Origin: JBBREP01 sp036501845
Lineage (GTDB): Bacteria > Actinomycetota > Acidimicrobiia > IMCC26256 > PALSA-610
Reading direction: 5' to 3'
Assembly (NCBI GenBank): GCA_036501845.1
Contig: DASXZO010000016.1
Coordinates: 1-7,104 of the forward strand
Length of the DNA: 7,104 bases
Shown: in pieces, positions 1 through 6,045 of the stretch
Numbering within the stretch: the first letter of the stretch is position 1
Layout of the letters: the number at the start of each line of letters is the position of its first letter
Notes under the pieces: generated by a model
The model's database searches: none
What the model was told of the DNA's origin: nothing
Seen by the model: only the letters and a program-made list of their open reading frames with translations
Position numbers and translations under genes: made by a program

Positions 1-213
1 GTTGTCCGATTCGCGATTGTTTGAGACAATCGAGACGGCGAGCGCGTCTCTGACCTGGGGCGAAGGGTTCGAAAGAGATCCCAGCCACCCCGCCAACATT
101 TGCCCAGGTGAACGCCGCTCTACTCGCCGGATGCGCGCAGCGCGACAACCTCGCCGCGCGGGACGTGGCCTCGCGTGCCACCTCGTACCCGATGCCCGCG
201 CGCGGCGCGTACC
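1..213. other. Intergenic stretch with small hairpins, no gene supported
   Basis: I see no convincing coding region here. The plus-strand frame that is open across it runs antisense through the secreted-protein gene and looks like a high-GC artefact. Two perfect short inverted repeats sit at the left edge: a 7-bp stem with a 5-nt loop at 14-32, and a 6-bp stem with a 7-nt loop at 32-50. A 5-bp stem lies at 165-181. None is followed by a T-run on either strand, so they are not clear terminators. Positions 65-95 resemble a damaged tRNA 3' end, described separately. Confidence 0.5.
65..95 (+). other. Degenerate tRNA-3'-end-like sequence
   Basis: The stretch begins GGGTTCGAA, continues after five extra bases with TCCCAG, and ends GCCA. 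If those five bases (74-78) are skipped, it aligns without other gaps to the tRNA-like 3' end at 1001-1026, with 22 of 26 positions identical by eye. It could be a decayed T arm plus acceptor end, or a chance match in GC-rich DNA. No 5' half of a tRNA is visible upstream. Confidence 0.25.
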
Positions 214-876
214 TCAGCTGGTCGCGGCTGTTTCGACCTCGGCCGTGACTCGGCAATACGGGGAACCGTTCGCGTCGATCACCGCATCGATCGTGAAGAC
301 GGCACCGGGCACCGTCACGAGCAGGTGGAGCTCGCCCGTGGCATACGAACCGCCAACCCCCGCGGAGGCGTCGAAGGCGCCGGACTGCGTGGCGTACACG
401 TTCGACGCGCCCGTCGGCGTGTTGTTGTGTTGCTCCGTGCCGGTAGCGAAGTCCACATTCCCGTCGCCGCTCTCGACGACGTATGACGTGCCGTCGATCT
501 GCGTCTTTCCATTGTGCTTCAGAACGAGAGTGGCCTCGGAGGACGAACCGTTCGAGCCCGGGGCGCACACCCCCTCAAGCTGCGTGTTCGCGATCAACGA
601 CAGCGTCTTGGTGAGCGGCGCCCCGGAAGTGGCGTAAAGGGCGAGGGCTTGCGGCGCGGTCGACGATCGCGCCAGACCCACTTTGGTCTGGCCGGTCGCG
701 CACTTCTCGGCCGTGGTCGCCAGTCGTAGGTAGCCACTGCCATCCGCACACGCACCGATCGCCTGGGTCGGGCCTAACACGGCCGGCCGCAACGAGGCCG
801 CCGCCACCGCGAACGATCCCGAACACAACGCGACGGCCACGCTCGCCGCCGAAGCGATCTTCATACGACGATTCAT
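214..876 (-). CDS. Secreted protein of unknown function
   Basis: This encodes a 220-residue protein I do not recognise as a named family. The ATG at 876 is preferred because GGAGG lies 8 bases upstream (885-889); a GTG at 891 in the same frame overlaps that site. Residues 1-27 form a typical Sec signal peptide: a basic start (NRRMK), an Ala/Val-rich core, and a likely signal peptidase I cut after the AVAAA run. The mature protein is rich in Ser, Thr, Gly and Ala. It has four cysteines (43, 59, 104, 208), which could form two disulfides after export. Residues 40-68 follow a pattern, AC-x5-GYLRL-x6-C-x3-Q, resembling the short paired-Cys module seen in exported actinobacterial proteins; I infer this from memory. 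The TGA stop is at 214-216. It probably acts outside the membrane, but no catalytic motif is visible. Confidence 0.8.
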   Translation of the reverse strand: MNRRMKIASAASVAVALCSGSFAVAAASLRPAVLGPTQAIGACADGSGYLRLATTAEKCATGQTKVGLARSSTAPQALALYATSGAPLTKTLSLIANTQLEGVCAPGSNGSSSEATLVLKHNGKTQIDGTSYVVESGDGNVDFATGTEQHNNTPTGASNVYATQSGAFDASAGVGGSYATGELHLLVTVPGAVFTIDAVIDANGSPYCRVTAEVETAATS

Positions 877-961
877 CACAGGTTCCTCCACAGGTCCGAC
901 ATCGAGAATCGGTCCATAGTGCCCAACTCGGAGAGTTCGAATCCACTGATCGGCCCTTTGG

Positions 962-1026
962 CGCGGGATGAGGCGAGCATCGGGTGGGAGTCAAGCCCCT
1001 GGGTTCGAATCCCAGTCCCTCTGCCA
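962..1026 (+). pseudogene. Partial tRNA-like sequence with intact T arm and CCA end
   Basis: A perfect 5-bp T stem (999-1003 with 1011-1015) encloses the loop TTCGAAT. It is followed by a 7-base acceptor strand (1016-1022), a G discriminator and an encoded CCA (1024-1026). No matching AGAGGGA 5' strand exists upstream. The best partners pair at only 5 of 7 positions: 962-968, or 930-936 with one G-U pair. With 962-968 only about 28 bases remain between acceptor and T arm, too few for both a D arm and an anticodon arm. I see no anticodon loop with the usual T before the anticodon. A second copy of GTTCGAATCC occurs at 935-944. It is probably a tRNA remnant or attachment-site scar; a divergent real tRNA is less likely. 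Confidence 0.45.
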
Positions 1027-1044
1027 ATCTCGAGGTCGAGCAGG

Positions 1045-1061
1045 CGCGGCCAGAGGCCGCG
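1045..1061 (-). terminator. Short GC hairpin after the panE-like gene, possible terminator
   Basis: This is a perfect 7-bp stem (CGCGGCC with GGCCGCG) with a 3-nt loop. It lies about 15 bases past the TGA of the reductase gene in that gene's direction. No T-run follows on the minus strand, so it is at best a weak intrinsic terminator, or a structure that slows transcript decay. Confidence 0.3.
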
Positions 1062-1075
1062 GCGTCGCCGAGTGC

Positions 1076-2044
1076 TCAGCGGAGTTGCGCGAGCAAGGGA
1101 GCGGCGTCGACCGAGCCGGGCGCTGCATGCCGCTCGGCGGCGGCCTTCGCCGCGCGCTGTAGCAGCGCGTTCACCGGCGCCGATCCACCGTGCAGCCGTG
1201 CCACCAAGACGATCTCACCGTTCAGATAGTCGGTCTCGATCGATCCCGAGCGGCGGGCGAGACTCTGCCACGACGATCCGCCGGAGCGCGGCTGGCCGTC
1301 GATGGTGCCGGGCTTGAGGATGTCGCCTCGCCGTTCTGCGTCTTCCGCCGACGATGCGAAGTCGATCCCGGCCGCGCGCAGTATCCCCGTTGCTTCGCGA
1401 CGAGCCCGCGCGACGAGTTCGCTCGCTGCGTCCGACGGCGCGCACATCGCCTGTACCGAGTTGCCGAGGTTCATGATCAGCTTCGACCACTTCCAGCGCA
1501 TCACGTCGGCGCGCACTTCCGACACGAACGTGGACGCACCGAAGGCGGCCGCGACCTCTTCGCACGTTGCATCCGTTCCCGTCGGGTAGCGGCCGATGTC
1601 GTAAATGCCTGTCACCGGTACCGACGAGGCCTGCACGATGCCCGGCTCGAGGTGCGACGTCGGGCACATGACCGGCACCGCGTACACATTTTCGAAGTAG
1701 CGCAGCACGTTCCGTTCGTTGGCGACGCCGTTCTGCAGGCACACGATCGGAACGTGGTGGTTCGGTAGCGCCGATCGCAACGCGTCGATCGCTCCCGACG
1801 TGTCTTGGCTCTTCGTGGCGAGCAGCACTACGTCGTCGCCGCGCCACACGATGTCCTGCGGATCGCCAGCGACAGGGATGTCGAGCATCACCGACTCGGC
1901 GGGCGTCCGCAGCGTCAGACCATTCGCGGCGATCGCATCACGGTGCGCGCCGCGAGCGATGAGCACGACGTCGTGCCCGCCTTGGTGCAGCCGCGCGCCG
2001 GTCACGCCACCGATTGCTCCCGCACCGAACACGACGAACCGCAT
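1076..2044 (-). CDS. Ketopantoate reductase family protein (PanE/ApbA)
   Basis: The 322-residue protein has the full length and layout of 2-dehydropantoate 2-reductases. These reduce ketopantoate to pantoate with NADPH in the cytoplasm, for pantothenate and coenzyme A synthesis. An N-terminal Rossmann fold carries GAGAIGG at 7-13. K78 lies in ATKSQD, and QNGV at 104-107 contains the conserved Asn. The helical C-terminal domain has WKWSKLIMN (184-192), where K188 matches the position of the family's catalytic Lys, and then SSWQSL (257-262) and E270, D272 and N275 in the substrate and cofactor region. The ATG at 2044 starts directly on the first Rossmann strand, so it is well supported despite no good ribosome-binding site. 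The DinB-ankyrin gene ends 45 bp upstream, so co-transcription is plausible. The family has many paralogues with other 2-oxoacid substrates, and no other pantothenate genes are nearby, so I withhold a symbol. Confidence 0.88.
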   Translation of the reverse strand: MRFVVFGAGAIGGVTGARLHQGGHDVVLIARGAHRDAIAANGLTLRTPAESVMLDIPVAGDPQDIVWRGDDVVLLATKSQDTSGAIDALRSALPNHHVPIVCLQNGVANERNVLRYFENVYAVPVMCPTSHLEPGIVQASSVPVTGIYDIGRYPTGTDATCEEVAAAFGASTFVSEVRADVMRWKWSKLIMNLGNSVQAMCAPSDAASELVARARREATGILRAAGIDFASSAEDAERRGDILKPGTIDGQPRSGGSSWQSLARRSGSIETDYLNGEIVLVARLHGGSAPVNALLQRAAKAAAERHAAPGSVDAAPLLAQLR

Positions 2045-2089
2045 CGGACGATTCTGTCAGCCGGGTGTGCGACGTGCTGTTCGGCCGAG

Positions 2090-2968
2090 CTATGCCGCGC
2101 CGATGCGGTCGAGCAGTTCGACGACCGGCGGATGCTCGAGGAACTCGGCCCATTGGCGCGGTGTGGCGTGGTACTGCGGGTCGGTGACCGTCGGGTCAGC
2201 GCCGTGGTCGAGCAACAGCTGCACCACGTCGAGCTCACCGGCACCCGCGGCCACGTGCAGCGGGGTTCGTCCCGTACGTGTGATCGGCGCGCCGCGCCGC
2301 ACGAGCTCGGCCAACAGATCCCATCGCCCGTAGGCCGCCGCCTGGTCGACGACCTCTGCCGTCAGTGCTCCGTCGAGCGCGGCGGCGTCGCCCCGCGCTA
2401 CCAGCTCCATTCGCTGGTCGGTCGAGATCGGATGCTGCCAGCGCCACAAATCACGGAGCGTCGCGATCTCGGCGCCATGGTGGATGAACTCGTCGAGCAT
2501 GTGCAGCACGTAGGCCGTGCGCGTCGCGGTTGCATAGCGCGGCCCGGCGACCGGACCCACGGGCTCGGCGAGCGCGGTCTCGCGCACGATGGCCAGGTGA
2601 GCGTCCCATCGATCGTGCGCGCGTTCGAGCAGCGAGATCGCGGTCGCCGCGGTCGACGGCGGTTGCGGATCGGGAGCGTCGAAGCCGACCGCAGACCCCT
2701 GCGGCGTCACGTCGAGCCAGCGCGGCGCGCGGTCTTCGCCGTACATGTCGATCAGATGCCAGAGCCGCCACGCGATCGTCGTGAACGGCTCAGGGTCGGG
2801 CCGCGGTATCGGCCATTCCATGAACCACGTGCCGTCCGCGCGTTGGCGAATGCTCCAGCAACCCGGCGCCGGCTCCCAGAAATACTCGTCGTCGGTGAGT
2901 GCCTCGACGCGAGCGCGTGTGCGCTGCCACACCTCGTCCGACAGCTCGATCAGCTCAGCTTTGCCCAC
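2090..2968 (-). CDS. DinB-like domain fused to C-terminal ankyrin repeats
   Basis: The 292-residue protein appears to join two known modules. Residues 1-175 look like a DinB/YfiT-type four-helix bundle: an opening helix, LTDDEYFWEP at 24-33 with CWSIR following, WRLWHL with H71, and HMLDEFIHHGAEI (156-168) with H163, H164 and E167. The spaced histidines resemble the metal-binding triad of this superfamily, whose members include thiol-dependent transferases and hydrolases. Residues 205-290 contain ankyrin-type helices. One clear repeat (RTPLHVAAGAGELDVVQLLL, then DHGAD) is flanked by degenerate ones, one before (WDLLAELVRRGA) and one after (TPRQWAEFLEHPPVVELL). The start is GTG at 2968 with AGGA 7 bases upstream (2976-2979). 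No signal peptide is present, so it is probably cytoplasmic. The ankyrin part suggests partner binding; substrate and partner are unknown. Confidence 0.8.
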   Translation of the reverse strand: MGKAELIELSDEVWQRTRARVEALTDDEYFWEPAPGCWSIRQRADGTWFMEWPIPRPDPEPFTTIAWRLWHLIDMYGEDRAPRWLDVTPQGSAVGFDAPDPQPPSTAATAISLLERAHDRWDAHLAIVRETALAEPVGPVAGPRYATATRTAYVLHMLDEFIHHGAEIATLRDLWRWQHPISTDQRMELVARGDAAALDGALTAEVVDQAAAYGRWDLLAELVRRGAPITRTGRTPLHVAAGAGELDVVQLLLDHGADPTVTDPQYHATPRQWAEFLEHPPVVELLDRIGAA

Positions 2969-3076
2969 GTGCCGATCCTACGGACGTGCCGCGATGAGTT
3001 CTCGGTGCTAGCGCGGTCTCCATCACGTGAGCGCGCGCTCTGCTGCGCGACCACAACAGACGACGAGGAGAACGAC
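2969..3076. promoter_or_regulatory. Divergent intergenic region between DinB-ankyrin and VOC genes
   Basis: This 108-bp gap separates divergently transcribed starts at 2968 (minus) and 3077 (plus), so it must hold promoters for both directions unless one transcript comes from further away. I cannot point to convincing -35/-10 pairs. The strongest elements are the ribosome-binding sites: AGGA at 2976-2979 on the minus strand and GAGGAG at 3065-3070 on the plus strand. Confidence 0.45.
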
Positions 3077-3499
3077 ATGGCGATCCGGCCGTACCTTGCC
3101 TTCGCGGGCAACTGCCGCCAGGCCTTCACCACCTACCAGGAGGTGTTCGGTGGCGACCTCGTGACCCTCAGCTTCGCCGACGTGGCCGCCGACGCGGGGC
3201 CGCCGGGCGAAGGCGTGAATCCCGACGGGGTGATGCACGCCGCACTGATGAGTGAGGTCGGCCTGCTGATGGGCGCCGACGACCCGAGCGGGAACTTCGA
3301 CGGCAAGCCGCACGGTTTCTGTGTGAACGCAGCCTTGCCCGACGCGGACGAGGCCAGGCGCGTGTTCGATGCGCTCGCCGACGGCGGCACGGTGCAGATG
3401 CCACTCGGCGAGACGTTCTTCGCTCCCGCGTTCGGCATGTGCATCGACCGTTACGGCACGCCGTGGCAGGTGATGGTGGAGACGCCGATGCCGAGCTGA
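3077..3499 (+). CDS. PhnB-type VOC (glyoxalase-fold) protein
   Basis: The 140-residue protein has the usual length of single-domain PhnB-like members of the vicinal oxygen chelate superfamily. It shows the two-half pattern: YLAFAGNCRQAFTTYQEVFGG (residues 6-26) for the first beta-alpha unit, VMHAALM (52-58) with H54, and VGLLMGAD (61-68). A second unit follows with an Ala/Asp-rich helix (DADEARRVFDALADGG), then FGMCIDRYGTPWQVMVE (119-135). The final segment is a hallmark of the family. The true start is the ATG at 3077, with GAGGAG six bases upstream; the frame stays open far upstream but that part is antisense to the DinB-ankyrin gene. It is probably a cytoplasmic dimer. The PhnB group has few proven activities, so I assign only the fold. 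Confidence 0.88.
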   Translation: MAIRPYLAFAGNCRQAFTTYQEVFGGDLVTLSFADVAADAGPPGEGVNPDGVMHAALMSEVGLLMGADDPSGNFDGKPHGFCVNAALPDADEARRVFDALADGGTVQMPLGETFFAPAFGMCIDRYGTPWQVMVETPMPS

Positions 3500-3542
3500 T
3501 CTGCGCGGTGCGCGCCCGCCGCGCCGCAACCTGAGAACGCGC

Positions 3543-3584
3543 GCTCGGGAAGCTGCACTGAGGCGCTGTGCGCGGCGCCCGAGC
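3543..3584 (+). repeat. Inverted repeat in leader region upstream of the copper-protein gene
   Basis: GCTCGGG at 3543-3549 is perfectly repeated inverted as CCCGAGC at 3578-3584, with a 28-nt loop that can fold further (GCAC with GTGC). It lies between the VOC stop and the large gene. A shorter 6-bp stem (3503-3508 with 3519-3524) comes just before it. No T-run follows, so it could be leader structure, an operator, or part of the end of the VOC transcript. Confidence 0.35.
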
Positions 3585-3594
3585 ACCCGATTAA

Positions 3595-3615
3595 GGTTGC
3601 ACAGCTCGTGCAATC
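3595..3615 (+). promoter_or_regulatory. Palindrome just upstream of the copper-protein start, possible operator or leader hairpin
   Basis: TTGCAC (3597-3602) and GTGCAA (3608-3613) form a perfect 6-bp inverted repeat around a 5-nt spacer. One G-U and one G-C pair at the base extend it to eight. It ends 14 bases before the preferred GTG at 3630. Its symmetry fits a dimeric repressor site or an RNA hairpin next to the ribosome-binding site. An in-frame TTG at 3597 lies inside it and is therefore a poor start. Confidence 0.4.
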
Positions 3616-3629
3616 CCCAGGGGGTCCAG

Positions 3630-5984
3630 GTGGCAAGGAACGATCCGCGCCCGGCGGAAATGACGCCGGATCCCCAACGTGAGAAGGGGTTCGTCCGCCG
3701 GCATTGGATCCTCTGTTCGCTCGGCGTGATCGTGGTGCTCGCGGTGGCGGGCGCGATCACCGTGTGGCATCACATCAATTCGGTGCCGGCCAAGTACGCC
3801 ACGTCGAACGTGGCGTTCGTGCAGCCCGCAGCTCCGCACCTGATCGCCAATCCAGGTGAGCGCGTGTATCGCATCGACCCGATGAAGTCGTCCATGCAGT
3901 ACACGGTGAACGAGAAGCTCGTCGGCGTCGGCGTGCACACCGCGAAGGGCGTCACAAACGGCATTGCCGGCGACCTCGCGCTCGACTCCGCGGCGCCGGT
4001 CAAGAGCCGGGTCGGCGAGATCGTGGTGAACGTGGAGCAGCTGCACTCCGACAACAGCCTGCGCGACGCTCGCATGCGCCAGGGCTATTTGAGCTCGCAC
4101 ACGTACCGCTTCGCCTACCTCAACACCACTGAGCTGTCCGGCCTGCCGGCCACGATCGTCGACGGTCGCACGTATCACTTCCAGCTACTTGGCGTGCTGA
4201 AGGTGAAGCAAAAGCAACTGCCCGTCACGTGGAACGTGACCGGTTCGATCAAGAACGGCACCCTCGACGCCACCGCGAGCACGCACGTGAAGATGTCGCA
4301 ATTCGGCATCGGACCGATCGAGCTCGTCGGTCTCGTGAGCACCGGCGACGACGTCACCCTCACGATGCACCTCGTGGCCGAAGACCCGTCGCAGTTCTCC
4401 GTGCCCACCACCGTGCCGGTCCCCGCTGCCGCGCACCACACCGGCACGAGCCCGTCGTTCAAGACCGCGGTGATGCCGATCCTCGAGGCGAACTGCGCGT
4501 CGTGCCACAACGCCGGCCAGGTGGGTGCCGCACACTGGAAGCTCGACACTGCGGGTGACGCGGCGCAGTACGCCGACGGTGTGGGCGCCGTGGTGCGTGC
4601 GAAGTACATGCCGCCGTGGCCCGCATCCGACAAGGGCGTGCCGCTCGCCAACTCGAAGACGCTCGACGCCAAGTCGATCAAGATCCTCGAGCAGTGGGCC
4701 AATGCGGGCGGCCCGATCGACGTGCCCGCGTCTACCAAGATCACGCCCAAGAAGGGCCCCTACGTTCCCAAGCCGCGCGACGACAAGACGCTGAAGATGC
4801 CGCAGCCGTACACGGGTTCGCTGTCGAACGTGAACGACTATCGCTGCTTCGTGCTCGACCCGCACATCACAAAGCCCACGTGGCTCACCGGGTACCAGGT
4901 GGTGCCGGACAAGGTCGCCGAGATCCACCACGCGCAGATCTTCCACGTGAACGCGCAGCAGGCGGCCACGGGTGAGATCGCCGGGGGCCAGGACGGCAAA
5001 CCGGGCTGGCAGTGCTACGGCAGCCTGAGCCTGCCCAACCCCACGCCGGCGCAGGCGGCCGCGATCCAAAAGGCCGCGTCGAAGTATCCGCAGTCACATC
5101 CCTCGGGTCCGTTCGCAAGCCAGTTCGGCGTGCGCGAGGACAAGGGCGGCGCGAAGGGCGCCAGAGGTCGCGGGCAGCGCAGTGGTGCCAGCCACTTCTC
5201 GTTCGGCAAGGGTGGCGCGGCTCCTGCGTTGAGCCTCCAACCCGGCCTCATCGCCGGCTGGGTGCCGGGCCAGGACCCCACGATCTATCCCGAACACTCC
5301 GGCATCCTGCTCGAGCCGGGCGACGCGCTCGTGCTGCAGATCCACTACCACTACGACACCACTCCGGTGCCCGATCAGTCGAAGGTGATCCTGCAACTCG
5401 AGTCGGGCACGGAGAACCTCAAGCGCATCGATGTGATCAACCCGGTCGCACCGGTGGAGATCCCGTGCCTGCCGAGCCAGCAGAAGGCGCCGCTCTGCAA
5501 CCGTGCCAACGCGATCAAGGACGACGAGAAGCTCTACGGCTTCGCGGGTGGCGAGGTCGAGGGCGGGTTGCTGCTGCTCTGCGGGAAGACACCAGAGGAG
5601 CTCGCGGGCACGCTCCACAACGGTGTGGCGTCGTCGTCGTGCACTTACCACGTTCCCGAATCGGGAACGCTGGTGAGCGTGTTCGGCCATGAGCACACGT
5701 TGGGCAAGACGTTCAGGCTCACGCTCGATCCGGGCACGTCACACAGCAAGATCCTGCTCGACATCCCGCAATGGAACTTCGGCTGGCAGATGAACTACGC
5801 GCTGGCCCAGCCGCTGCACGTCACCACGGACGACACGATCGAGATGCAGTGCAGCTGGGACCGTTCGCTCGACCCGAACCGGCCGCCGAAGTACATCGTG
5901 TTCGCCGAAGGCACCGAGGACGAGATGTGCTTCTCGACCTACGCGATCATCCCCGACAGCCAGTCGTCACACGCGCCCGGTTGA
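3630..5984 (+). CDS. Membrane-anchored YceI / cytochrome c / copper type II monooxygenase-like fusion
   Basis: With GTG 3630 (a G-rich run, GGGGG, lies five bases upstream) the protein is 784 residues. A TTG at 3597 is possible but sits in a hairpin. Residues 26-46 form one membrane helix preceded by basic residues, so the rest should face outside. Residues about 78-254 match the YceI lipocalin-like fold (YRIDPMKSSMQYTV, then ALD and MSQFGI-type strands), known to bind isoprenoid-like lipids. Residues about 275-370 are a class I-like cytochrome c: CASCH at 289-293, and M327 in YMPPWP as probable axial ligand. Residues about 395-773 match the PHM/DBH copper monooxygenase fold. H433, H434 and H572 suit the first copper; H687, H689 (GHEHTLGK) and M766 (EDEMCF) suit the second. 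Eight cysteines in this part could form disulfides. The Gly/Lys/Arg-rich stretch 502-520 is an unusual insert. The substrate is unknown; haem-to-copper electron transfer is inferred. Confidence 0.88.
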   Translation: MARNDPRPAEMTPDPQREKGFVRRHWILCSLGVIVVLAVAGAITVWHHINSVPAKYATSNVAFVQPAAPHLIANPGERVYRIDPMKSSMQYTVNEKLVGVGVHTAKGVTNGIAGDLALDSAAPVKSRVGEIVVNVEQLHSDNSLRDARMRQGYLSSHTYRFAYLNTTELSGLPATIVDGRTYHFQLLGVLKVKQKQLPVTWNVTGSIKNGTLDATASTHVKMSQFGIGPIELVGLVSTGDDVTLTMHLVAEDPSQFSVPTTVPVPAAAHHTGTSPSFKTAVMPILEANCASCHNAGQVGAAHWKLDTAGDAAQYADGVGAVVRAKYMPPWPASDKGVPLANSKTLDAKSIKILEQWANAGGPIDVPASTKITPKKGPYVPKPRDDKTLKMPQPYTGSLSNVNDYRCFVLDPHITKPTWLTGYQVVPDKVAEIHHAQIFHVNAQQAATGEIAGGQDGKPGWQCYGSLSLPNPTPAQAAAIQKAASKYPQSHPSGPFASQFGVREDKGGAKGARGRGQRSGASHFSFGKGGAAPALSLQPGLIAGWVPGQDPTIYPEHSGILLEPGDALVLQIHYHYDTTPVPDQSKVILQLESGTENLKRIDVINPVAPVEIPCLPSQQKAPLCNRANAIKDDEKLYGFAGGEVEGGLLLLCGKTPEELAGTLHNGVASSSCTYHVPESGTLVSVFGHEHTLGKTFRLTLDPGTSHSKILLDIPQWNFGWQMNYALAQPLHVTTDDTIEMQCSWDRSLDPNRPPKYIVFAEGTEDEMCFSTYAIIPDSQSSHAPG

Positions 5985-6000
5985 TCCACCCTTCTCGCGA

Positions 6001-6045
6001 CGGTTGGTACTTCCGCTACACATAGTCGAGTGGAAGTACCAACCG
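6001..6045. repeat. 17-bp inverted repeat covering the tadA start codon
   Basis: Positions 6001-6017 and 6029-6045 pair along 17 consecutive positions. All are Watson-Crick except one G-T at 6015/6031. The spacer is 11 nt. The right arm contains the GTG start at 6030 and the next four codons of tadA. No T-run follows on either strand, so it does not look like a standard terminator. It could be an mRNA hairpin limiting tadA translation, a protein-binding palindrome, or one copy of a dispersed palindromic repeat. Confidence 0.75.

Noticed and set aside
2..637. Long plus-strand open frame of 211 codons at the left edge
   Set aside because: It runs antisense through the secreted-protein gene, which has a signal peptide and good ribosome-binding site. 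The plus-strand product has no recognisable domain and looks like a GC-rich shadow.
575..1027. Minus-strand frame starting MAEGLGFEPRG
   Set aside because: This N-terminus is the familiar spurious translation of a tRNA 3' end read backwards, and it overlaps the secreted gene.
1805..3076. Upstream extension of the VOC gene frame to 564 codons
   Set aside because: The extension is antisense to the panE-like and DinB-ankyrin genes and is rich in Arg, His and Pro without domain similarity. A good GAGGAG site marks ATG 3077 as the start.
3591..5696. Long minus-strand frames opposite the copper-protein gene
   Set aside because: They are Arg/His/Val-rich shadows without motifs, while the plus strand has ordered domain signatures along its length.
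6001..6045. Inverted repeat as an intrinsic terminator of the copper-protein gene
   Set aside because: No T-run follows the stem on either strand and the right arm is inside tadA, so simple termination is not the best reading.
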